NCBI GenBank assembly: GCA_026991065.1
Contig: JALXCG010000553.1
Coordinates: 1 to 16,593 of the forward strand
Direction of reading: 5' to 3'
DNA length: 16,593 nucleotides
Source of the DNA: Gemmatimonadota bacterium
GTDB lineage: Bacteria; GCA-2686955
The translations under genes and the position numbers were made by a program. Under the pieces are notes generated by a model, which worked only from the letters and a program-made list of their open reading frames with translations, did no database searches and was not told the DNA's origin. Each line of letters opens with the position of its first letter. The stretch's first letter is position 1. Of the stretch, positions 1-6,198 are shown piece after piece.

Positions 1-618
1 CGGTCGGCCACGGAATACGCCATGAACCTTCGCACGGTGCCGTTCAAGATCGGGCATGGACGCACAGATATACTGGTTCGTCCCCATCATGCCAAGGACC
101 TGGATCGGGCAATTCGCGCCTACGACCCTCTCTACTACGATGGAATCTACTGGCACTGGGGAAGCCACTGGGTTCTGCCGCGGCATGCGCGAATGACGGT
201 CTCCTGGTTCGAAGACAAGGTGCTGCGCCCCTCCCCCGACTTCCTCTTGCTAACCGTCGATGAGGATATGCGGATTCACTATCTTGACGTTGGACCGCGG
301 CAACCGGACGCGGAGTTTGCGCGTCTGCAGAGCGAAGTTCTGCCCGAGATCAACACGTGGGATCTTCAAGTCCAAGGGGCGTCACGCGTGGGGCTCTACC
401 TGGCCGACTCGGCGCTTGACGGCGGTCACGACCTTGCTTTGGATGTTCTGCGCGCGGAACCGGTGGATCTGGAATGGATCGGAATCACCGGGGAGGTGGG
501 AGCGGTTCTCCGTGACAATGAACCCTTCAGCGACTACACACTCGACTCCGGGACCCTGACCCTGCACGCGCGAGAATCGGGCATCCGATCCGAGACCTAT
601 GCCGTGCTCATGAACTGA
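1..618 (+). CDS. 3' part of an unrecognised protein (5' end probably outside the window)
   Basis: The reading frame is open from the first base of the window to the TGA at 616-618. The first ATG is at 22, but no convincing Shine-Dalgarno sequence precedes it and the frame continues upstream without a stop, so this is probably the C-terminal part of a longer protein. From the ATG the product is 198 residues. It is rich in aromatic residues near the start (YYDGIYWHWGSHWVLPRH) and continues as an acidic, beta-rich sequence ending in SETYAVLMN. There is no signal peptide, membrane segment or catalytic motif that I can name, and I do not recognise the family. A strong hairpin starts 8 nt after the stop and separates it from the convergent sigma factor gene. 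Coding status is likely from the long open frame and GC-rich third positions; function is unknown. Confidence 0.65.
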   Translation, partial: RSATEYAMNLRTVPFKIGHGRTDILVRPHHAKDLDRAIRAYDPLYYDGIYWHWGSHWVLPRHARMTVSWFEDKVLRPSPDFLLLTVDEDMRIHYLDVGPRQPDAEFARLQSEVLPEINTWDLQVQGASRVGLYLADSALDGGHDLALDVLRAEPVDLEWIGITGEVGAVLRDNEPFSDYTLDSGTLTLHARESGIRSETYAVLMN

Positions 619-626
619 TCTCTGCA

Positions 627-670
627 CTTCGGCCCCGATCGCCGCTGCGGGAGAGCGATCGGGGCCGAAG
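627..670. terminator. Perfect 16-bp hairpin between convergent genes, probable bidirectional terminator
   Basis: The arms at 627-642 and 655-670 are exact reverse complements (16 bp, GC-rich) around a 12-nt loop. The hairpin fills the 79-nt gap between the stop codon of the left-edge gene (618) and the stop codon of the sigma factor (698), as expected for a shared terminator. Neither strand has a T tract after the stem, so it is not a classical intrinsic terminator. It could act with Rho or as a 3'-end stabiliser for both messages. Confidence 0.7.
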
Positions 671-697
671 GCTGGGCAGGAATGAAAGTGCCGCGGA

Positions 698-1561
698 TCA
701 GTTTTCGAGGTAGTGCTCAAGCAAGTGGCGACGGGAGTGCATTCGCAGCCGTCCAAGCGCCTTCTCTTTGATCAGGCGAATGTTCTCTTTTGTGCAGCCG
801 AACTCGTCGCCAATCGCCTGCAACGTACGGGGTGTTTCGCCGGCAAGGCCGAAATAGAGGGTAATCACGCGGGCTTGACGCGGGGCGAGAGAGGAGAGTG
901 CGCGCAGCACATCTCGCCCCAGCGATTCTTCGGTGAGTTTGGCTGCCACTTGATCTTCGAAACTGGTTTCGATGAAGTCCATGAGGGGGCTCTCGCCATC
1001 TTCGCTCACGGGTGCATCGAGCGAAAGATGCGCCCGTCCCAGTACGAGATCCTGCTCGACCGTCTCCGGTGACAGTTCGAGTTCTTCCGCGATCTCCTCG
1101 ATGCGTGCTTCGCGGTGTTCGCGGTTCTCGATCTCGCGGGCCGCGCGCTTGACCCGCTTGATCTCTTGCGACTTGTACTGTGGATAGCGAACCACGCCAT
1201 TGGCTTCAGCGACGGCCTTGAGGATCGACTGGCGAATCCACCACACCGCATAGGAGATGAAGCGCACGCCCTTGGTTTCGTCGAACCGGTGGGCCGCCTT
1301 GATCAGCCCCACATTGCCTTCACCGATCAGATCTTCCAGAGGTAAGCCGCGATTTCGAAACTGATTGGCGATTTTCACAACAAAGCGCAAGTTGGCTGTA
1401 ACAAGGCGGTCCAGCGCGGCGCGATCACCAGCTCGTGCCGCGCGCGCCAAATCGACCTCGGCCTCGCGGCTGATCAGGGTCTCGCGGCCGATTTCATTGA
1501 GGTAGCTGCTCAAGATGTTGAGTGGCTCGCGCTTGGCAGGGGGAGAAGTTGCGGTGATCAT
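698..1561 (-). CDS. Sigma-70 family RNA polymerase sigma factor, RpoD/RpoS-like without region 1.1
   Basis: Promoter-recognition subunit of RNA polymerase. The 287-residue product has region 1.2/2 at about 14-122, with the core-binding and -10 recognition signature FISYAVWWIRQSIL at 101-114. Region 3 is at about 133-200 and region 4 at about 217-276, with a helix-turn-helix at about 245-265. The short N-terminus and QSIL variant resemble Bacteroidetes/FCB primary sigma factors of similar length. The -35 recognition helix reads CTKENIRLIKEKAL where E. coli sigma-70 has VTRERIRQIEAKAL, so several DNA-contacting positions differ. The start at 1561 is chosen because GGAAAGAG lies 8 nt upstream; an ATG at 1612 would add 17 unconserved residues. 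A sigma-54-type promoter lies about 100 nt upstream. It could be the housekeeping factor or a group 2 paralogue; the sigma-54 site favours an alternative factor. Confidence 0.93.
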   Translation of the reverse strand: MITATSPPAKREPLNILSSYLNEIGRETLISREAEVDLARAARAGDRAALDRLVTANLRFVVKIANQFRNRGLPLEDLIGEGNVGLIKAAHRFDETKGVRFISYAVWWIRQSILKAVAEANGVVRYPQYKSQEIKRVKRAAREIENREHREARIEEIAEELELSPETVEQDLVLGRAHLSLDAPVSEDGESPLMDFIETSFEDQVAAKLTEESLGRDVLRALSSLAPRQARVITLYFGLAGETPRTLQAIGDEFGCTKENIRLIKEKALGRLRMHSRRHLLEHYLEN

Positions 1562-1659
1562 AGTTTCGGCTCTTTCCGATCGCCCAATTCTCTGATCTGG
1601 AGCGATGCACACTAACTGTTGGAACTACGATGTGTTTCGTATGGCACTCAAAGGGTTTT

Positions 1660-1675
1660 TGCAAGTAATGTGCCA
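1660..1675 (-). promoter_or_regulatory. Near-consensus sigma-54 (RpoN) promoter reading into the sigma factor gene
   Basis: On the minus strand the sequence is TGGCACATTACTTGCA. It has the -24 element TGGCAC, five bases, then the -12 element TTGCA, which gives the required GG-N10-GC spacing. The consensus is TGGCACG-N4-TTGCW, so only the G after TGGCAC differs. Transcription would begin near 1649 and leave a leader of about 88 nt before the ATG at 1561. The sequence match is direct observation; use by RpoN is inferred, and I did not identify an enhancer-binding site upstream. Confidence 0.75.
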
Positions 1676-1778
1676 CGTTGCAGAGCTTCTGTTGCCATCT
1701 GCTCCATATATGGTCTATCCGCTGTTTTTGTTCCACCCAAAGATTTTTGTCTGGCAGCAGCGTGGGCCGACATCGGCG

Positions 1779-1793
1779 CGATTCGTCGAATCG
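1779..1793. promoter_or_regulatory. 15-bp palindrome, possible operator upstream of the PIG-L gene
   Basis: CGATTCG-T-CGAATCG is a perfect inverted repeat of 7 bp around one base, in non-coding DNA about 200 bp before the PIG-L start. The size and symmetry suit a dimeric repressor site. No second copy was found elsewhere in the window. Confidence 0.3.
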
Positions 1794-1991
1794 AAGGGCA
1801 ACGGTGTCGCCGGAAGAGGACAGCACTGGCTCTGGCTGATAAACGGCGACCGGCTGCCATGAACAGCTGCTCCGAGCAAGGTCGAACCGGCCGAATTGTG
1901 CTTGCCAATCGGGTCGCCCCACGATTCTGGCGTGCGATGCGCTATGCTGCCGTATCCGCACGATGAGGACTGCGTTTTGACTCCGGAGAGG

Positions 1992-2786
1992 ATGATGCAT
2001 TTCGGACCAGTGCAGAGGTTTCGACGGGAGCTGATGGCGCCGAGGCTGCGCATGCAGTTGGATTATCATCGCGCGCTGCGCGAAATCCGCGCGGACAACA
2101 CGATCCAAAAGTGTCTGCCGGATCCCGGAAATGTCCTGGTTCTCGCCCCCCACTCCGATGATGAAGTTCTTGGCGCGGGGGGGACGGCGGCACTGCATGT
2201 CCGTCGGGGTGATCGGGTTGAAGCAGCGATCGTCACCGATGGCCGTTTCGGGCAGGATGGCGACATCGATCCCGAAGAGTTGGCCCGCATCCGGGAAGCT
2301 GAATCGCGTGCCGCCGGGGAGCAGATTGGGTTCAACCAGATGCACTTTGGCGGCATGAGCGACCGCGAGGAAGAGACCCGGCGGCAGATGACGCGTTGGT
2401 TGGCGGACCTACTGGAAGAGCTGCGTCCTCGGGTGATCTACTTGCCGTCGCCGATCGATTTCCATCCGGATCATGCGATGGTCAACGAGTTTCTGTTCCA
2501 GGCCCTGCGCGCCTCTGCTCCGGCCCCGGAAGTGGTGGCCGGCTATGAGGTTTGGGCAACGCTGTGGCCGAACTGCGTGATCGACATCTCCGCCACCGTG
2601 GCGATCAAACGCCGCGCCCTGGATCTGTTTCCGTCGCAAATGGGGCGCTCGAATGTGGATGGTGCCTGCCTGGGACTCGGGCGATACCGTGGTCTGACCT
2701 CCGGCGCGGGGGGGGCTGCCGAGGCTTTTTCCTGCAGTTCGGCCGCGGAGTTCAGCGCTCTGTGGGATCGGTTGCGTTGGCCGTGA
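1992..2786 (+). CDS. PIG-L/LmbE family zinc-dependent deacetylase
   Basis: Predicted hydrolase removing N-acetyl groups from N-acetylglucosamine-type sugars, as in GlcNAc-PI or mycothiol/bacillithiol precursor deacetylases; the substrate here is unknown. The 264-residue product carries the zinc motif as APHSDDE (residues 52-58, canonical AHPDDE) followed by LGAGG. The second zinc motif is HPDH (158-161) in the context SPIDFHPDH, and a C-terminal AEAF typical of the family follows. There is no signal peptide or membrane segment, so a cytoplasmic enzyme is likely. The start is placed at 1992, or the adjacent ATG at 1995, because CCGGAGAGG lies directly before it; a TTG at 1896 or ATG at 1944 could extend it but lack a ribosome site. 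Its last 35 bp overlap the 3' end of the convergent sulfotransferase fusion gene, which suggests coupled or antagonistic expression. Context suggests glycan modification. Confidence 0.9.
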   Translation: MMHFGPVQRFRRELMAPRLRMQLDYHRALREIRADNTIQKCLPDPGNVLVLAPHSDDEVLGAGGTAALHVRRGDRVEAAIVTDGRFGQDGDIDPEELARIREAESRAAGEQIGFNQMHFGGMSDREEETRRQMTRWLADLLEELRPRVIYLPSPIDFHPDHAMVNEFLFQALRASAPAPEVVAGYEVWATLWPNCVIDISATVAIKRRALDLFPSQMGRSNVDGACLGLGRYRGLTSGAGGAAEAFSCSSAAEFSALWDRLRWP

Positions 2787-5034
2787 CGGAAGCCGGGCCG
2801 GCCATCTTGGTTGCTTCGCCGCCGGCAAACAGCCACGCCGGAGTCTGCCCGTCGAAGTGGATTGTAGAGGGCGGGGTTACGCCGAAAAGGCGCAGCATGA
2901 TCGGGGTGAGATCCACCAGGTCGAGCGACTGAGGGGCGGTGTGTTGGGCGATGGCGCTGCCGGAGGCGATGAAGATCCCCGCCTTCTGGTGCCAGCCTTG
3001 CATCTTGTGGTGAACCGTCTCCCCCTTGTCGTCCAGCACTTTGGCGAATTCTTCGGTGTCGGGGTGGGATTTTCCCTGCATGCCATGATCGCTCATGATG
3101 ATCACGTTCTCGGCATCGACGGCATTGAGAACGCGTCCGACCAATTGATCCAGGAGCGCGTAGGAATCATGCACGGCACTGGCGTCATCCCAGAACCAGT
3201 GCCCAACATTGTCGGGGGTGTAGAGCACGATCGTTGCCAGATCGGTTGGGTGGGCGCGGACCAGTTTTTCCCAGTAGTGGATGCACTGGCGGTCGGTTTC
3301 CCACTGCTCGCGAAGAAACTCCGCGGTTGTCTGGGGGAGGATTCGCGGATGCGCGCGGTACCCTTGCAGTGTGTTGCGAACCGCCGGCGTCATCCGCTGA
3401 AGTGGTGCGAAGCGACCCGGAACGATGTAGCCGAGCACCGGGTCAACTTGATAGGCCAGGGGCATGTTGAGGAATCCGGTGGAGATCCCGGCGGCATTCA
3501 GCATCTCCCACACCTTGGTCGCGCGCACGTCGAGATAACTCATGTCTTCGAAACGCCGCTGGCTTTCATCGAAGCCGTGATGCCTGGGATCGAGACCGGT
3601 GAAGAAGGATGGCCATGCACAGCCGCTCATGGGCGGAGACACACTGGCCAGGGGACCGTGACTGCCGCGCTGGATCAAGGCCTGGAAGCTCTCCAAACGG
3701 GGCAGTTCGTCGAAGAGCACATTCGGCGTCATCCCATCCAGCCCGATGACCAGGAGTTTCACTTTGGGGCGCTTGCCAACCGCCTCCGGGCGCAGGAGCG
3801 CCGGACCCCGGAGCAAGAGTTCCTCCTCAGGTGGCGGCGGCAACGCCGGCGCGGATGGTGGAGCATCGTCCCCGGGCTCCGCGGCGGCGGCCGGCTCGGC
3901 GGAAGCTGAAGGCGTGTCGTGCGGGGTTTCGGCCGTCATCTCCTCGGTGACGTGATCGATCTCCGGGGCGTCGATATCGCCGGGGGCGGCGGGAGGCGGA
4001 TCGGGAAGCGGTGATCCGGGGACCGGAGGTTGCGGGGCGGATTCAGGGGTTGCCTCGACGCCGGTTTCGGCGGTGGGGGCCGCGGCCGGAGCCGACTCTC
4101 TTTCAACCTTGGCCGGTGTATCGATGGTGACTGCGGTGATCTCGCCGGAACTTGGAGGAGAATACCCGTAGAGGTCGCACAACTCCTCGAATTCAGGCGT
4201 GGTCGGACAACTTGCGACCAGGCGCGCGGCCGGCATTCGTCGCCACTTCCCCACTTGGCCGGGGTCGACCCGCTCCAGAAGAGAACGCAGTTCCTCGCTG
4301 TCCAGGAGCGGTGTGCCGAGGAATGTCTCCAACCGGGCAAACATCTCTTGCGGCTGGCCGGCAAGCTCCTCGAAGGGAACCTCAATTCGGCGGGTCGCCG
4401 GGATCTGCTCTTTGAAGTTGTGCCAGAGCCGATTCCACGCGGTCCATTGGTCGCGACAGTCCGCCATGGTAAATCGCAGACTGCCGGTGAATCCCCGGCG
4501 CGTATTGCGATGGCGGAAGAGTGACTCCATTACATCGCCCGGGTGCCGCCGGAGAAAGATGTAGCGTCCGTCAGGGAAGAGCGCGTTCAACGCCTCCAAG
4601 TGAAAGAGGTACTCCGGGTATTTGTCACCCCAGAATGCGAGATCCGGGATGTCCAGTGAATGGCTCTCGAAGCAGAGCGCGCGAATGAAACCATCGACAT
4701 CCATGGACTCCGCCCAGTTTTCCAGGCGGCCGCTGCGAATCTGCAGTGCGAGTACTCGCTGCACGTTGTTGAAGATGTGCTGCAACTCCGGTGGCCCGTT
4801 TTCGCCGCCGGTGCGGCGGAAGGCGTGGAGAAACTCCACCATGCGAAGATTGCGAAATGCCGCCGGGGAGGTGCAAAGGTGTCTGAACCAGATGATGGCG
4901 AACCGGATCACACCGAACTCCGAGCCGAATCCTCCCCGGGGATGCGAAGCGAGGATCCGGGCCGCGAGCGTAGTGCCGGAGCGCTGGCAGCCCAGCATGA
5001 TGAGCGGAGCGTTGGCGGAGGTGAGAGGGGGCAT
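2752..5034 (-). CDS. Sulfotransferase-phosphodiesterase fusion (PAPS sulfotransferase + alkaline phosphatase superfamily)
   Basis: The 760-residue protein has two enzymatic halves. Residues about 8-290 are a PAPS-dependent sulfotransferase, with the 5'-phosphosulfate loop GCQRSGTT at 15-22 and the 3'-phosphate motif YIFLRRHPGDVMES at 158-171. Residues about 291-422 are a Pro/Ala/Glu-rich, low-complexity linker. Residues about 423-745 are a type I phosphodiesterase/nucleotide pyrophosphatase domain with the expected metal and catalytic residues: D433 (GLDG), probable nucleophile S470 (PPMSG), D608 and H612 (PDNVGH), D649 and H650 (SDHG), and H682. No signal peptide or membrane helix is visible, so it is probably cytoplasmic. 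AGGAG lies 8 nt before the ATG. It starts 15 nt after the stop of a small degenerate homologue of its own C-terminal half. The acceptor of the sulfate and the phosphodiester substrate are unknown; sulfation of a surface glycan or lipid is inference. Confidence 0.88.
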   Translation of the reverse strand: MPPLTSANAPLIMLGCQRSGTTLAARILASHPRGGFGSEFGVIRFAIIWFRHLCTSPAAFRNLRMVEFLHAFRRTGGENGPPELQHIFNNVQRVLALQIRSGRLENWAESMDVDGFIRALCFESHSLDIPDLAFWGDKYPEYLFHLEALNALFPDGRYIFLRRHPGDVMESLFRHRNTRRGFTGSLRFTMADCRDQWTAWNRLWHNFKEQIPATRRIEVPFEELAGQPQEMFARLETFLGTPLLDSEELRSLLERVDPGQVGKWRRMPAARLVASCPTTPEFEELCDLYGYSPPSSGEITAVTIDTPAKVERESAPAAAPTAETGVEATPESAPQPPVPGSPLPDPPPAAPGDIDAPEIDHVTEEMTAETPHDTPSASAEPAAAAEPGDDAPPSAPALPPPPEEELLLRGPALLRPEAVGKRPKVKLLVIGLDGMTPNVLFDELPRLESFQALIQRGSHGPLASVSPPMSGCAWPSFFTGLDPRHHGFDESQRRFEDMSYLDVRATKVWEMLNAAGISTGFLNMPLAYQVDPVLGYIVPGRFAPLQRMTPAVRNTLQGYRAHPRILPQTTAEFLREQWETDRQCIHYWEKLVRAHPTDLATIVLYTPDNVGHWFWDDASAVHDSYALLDQLVGRVLNAVDAENVIIMSDHGMQGKSHPDTEEFAKVLDDKGETVHHKMQGWHQKAGIFIASGSAIAQHTAPQSLDLVDLTPIMLRLFGVTPPSTIHFDGQTPAWLFAGGEATKMAGPASVTANATDPTER

Positions 5035-5049
5035 GAAGCGGACTCCTAG

Positions 5050-5667
5050 CTAGGCGATGTAGCCAACGGCACGCAGATGGGCAAGCACTTCGTCATGCTC
5101 TTCGGCGCTGAGATGAGCAGCCTTGAAAATTTCGTGCAGCGCACGTCCCTCCGGAAGAGGGCCGGGAATGGGAGGTATGCCGAAGTGAGAGAGCAGGGTC
5201 GGCCGTATATCCGTCAGTTCGGCAGTGATTTCCGCCTGCGGGTAGATGTCGGGACCGCGGGCGATCAGGGCGGCCGGCTCGGTGTCGGTCGCGTGGCCGA
5301 CGACGAGGACGTTGTGGTCGGGGAGGCCCGTGATGCAGGAGCGCCAGAGGGCATCGTCTTTGGTTGTTTCCACCCAAACCAGTGCGGCGCCCCGGCCAAG
5401 CGCGGCCTGGATGCTCTTGAAGTCGCTCCCGTGAACCACCGCTCCGACCTGTCTTGCGATGTGGGCAGGAAAGTCACCACTGGCCTCTTGCTCCTCCGGG
5501 TTCCACATGCCACTGAGGATGACTGCTCGGGTCGCTTCAGCGGAGAGTCCGGGGGTTGGGCCAAGCGTCCCCAGAAGAGAATCGTGTTCAGGGGAGTCGA
5601 GCGAGAGAAGAGCAGCCTGTTGATGGGTCAGGCCGGTAGCGAGCAACAAGACGACGGGGGTGGCCAT
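5050..5667 (-). CDS. Small degenerate alkaline-phosphatase-superfamily-like protein, probably non-catalytic
   Basis: The 205-residue protein aligns by eye with the phosphodiesterase half of the next gene but is much shorter. VVLLLATGLT (5-14) matches its LLVIGLDGMT with the metal-binding Asp lost. LSAEATRAVILSG (41-53) corresponds to the nucleophile region, and NVLVVGHATD (119-128) sits where the partner has NVIIMSDHGM, so the Asp-His pair is absent. The C-terminus DIRPTLLSHFGI, GRALHEIF and EVLAHLRAVGYIA is typical of phosphodiesterase-family proteins. The middle of the domain, including the PDNVGH-type ligands, seems missing. The reading frame is intact, with GGAG 9 nt before the ATG and a 15-nt gap to the fusion gene. 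It may be an accessory or regulatory subunit, or a decayed paralogue; the homology was judged by eye only. Confidence 0.7.
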   Translation of the reverse strand: MATPVVLLLATGLTHQQAALLSLDSPEHDSLLGTLGPTPGLSAEATRAVILSGMWNPEEQEASGDFPAHIARQVGAVVHGSDFKSIQAALGRGAALVWVETTKDDALWRSCITGLPDHNVLVVGHATDTEPAALIARGPDIYPQAEITAELTDIRPTLLSHFGIPPIPGPLPEGRALHEIFKAAHLSAEEHDEVLAHLRAVGYIA

Positions 5668-5774
5668 GATCGCGATCTCCGATCCAGAGTAGACATACTG
5701 CTCTAGTGATCGGATCGAATCGCCATTTGCCCAGAAGATTCGACGCCCGGAGATGCCCGCCCCTTCTACGGTTC

Positions 5775-6191
5775 CTATCCGCAGCGGTCCATGACCGCAT
5801 AGGCCTCGCTGTCACGAGTCGGGCGATAGGTGCGCAGCGTGCGCCTGGCGCGCTGCAGCGAGGAGTTGTGGGCGCGCAGTTCATTGAGCCGGTTCTCTAC
5901 CCGGCTCTCCAGGGTCTGGTTCAGGGATTCGATCTGGCGTCCCAAGTCGATGCAGCGTCGTACTTCGGCCTGCGCGGCGACCTTCTCCGGGCTGCCCGCG
6001 GGAAGCTCCTTGATCCAGCTCCGTGCCGCCTGGAGTAGTTCTGCGCCGCTGGTCAAGAGATCCTGACGATCGGCGAGGAGAGAAAGCAGGATCTCGGCAT
6101 CCAGTGTGTCAGCGGAGGAAGACTCCAGCGTCGCGGTGATGCGGAGCAGCTCTTGATAGCATTCACGGAGCGCAGGGAGAGGGGTGTCCAT
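5775..6191 (-). CDS. FliT/FlgN-like flagellar export chaperone
   Basis: The 138-residue product is almost entirely alpha-helical, with an N-terminal four-helix-like pattern and a long heptad-rich helix at about 75-120 (LGRQIESLNQTLESRVENRL). It ends in YRPTRDSEAYAVMDRCG, resembling the tail of FlgN/FliT proteins. FliT binds the FliD cap protein and holds it for export, and this gene starts 7 nt after the fliD stop codon, which is the classical fliD-fliT order. Sequence similarity in this family is low, so the assignment rests on size, helical composition and position. FlgN (chaperone of FlgK/FlgL) is the alternative. There is no signal peptide. It appears to be the last gene of the flagellar operon; a 107-nt gap follows before the phosphatase-like gene. 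Confidence 0.65.
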   Translation of the reverse strand: MDTPLPALRECYQELLRITATLESSSADTLDAEILLSLLADRQDLLTSGAELLQAARSWIKELPAGSPEKVAAQAEVRRCIDLGRQIESLNQTLESRVENRLNELRAHNSSLQRARRTLRTYRPTRDSEAYAVMDRCG

Positions 6192-6198
6192 CGGTTGC

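Larger units (their letters stand above)
1562..1991. other. 430-nt divergent intergenic region between the sigma factor and the PIG-L gene
   Basis: This non-coding stretch is more AT-rich than its surroundings between about 1615 and 1760. It holds a sigma-54-like promoter facing the sigma factor (1660-1675), a 10-bp palindrome CCATATATGG (1704-1713), and a 15-bp palindrome (1779-1793) on the PIG-L side. Several open frames cross it, but none has a ribosome binding site together with protein-like composition. I could not find a convincing sigma-70-type promoter for the PIG-L gene. Confidence 0.6.

Noticed and set aside
1704-1713. CCATATATGG palindrome as a regulatory site
   Set aside because: It is a single 10-bp palindrome without flanking symmetry or a second copy; it could easily be chance in an AT-rich patch.
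1725-1749. Bacteroidetes-type -33/-7 promoter (TTTG ... TAnnTTTG) for the PIG-L gene
   Set aside because: The spacing between the two TTTG-like elements is about 11 bases rather than about 19, and the -7 element lacks its first T.
2857-3909. 350-codon open frame opposite the phosphodiesterase domain
   Set aside because: It is an antisense shadow of a gene with clear catalytic motifs; its product shows no domain and no ribosome site.
5668-5677. GATCGCGATC palindrome just before the phosphatase-like start codon
   Set aside because: GATC- and CGATCG-type words are frequent in this GC-rich sequence, and nothing else marks it as an operator.
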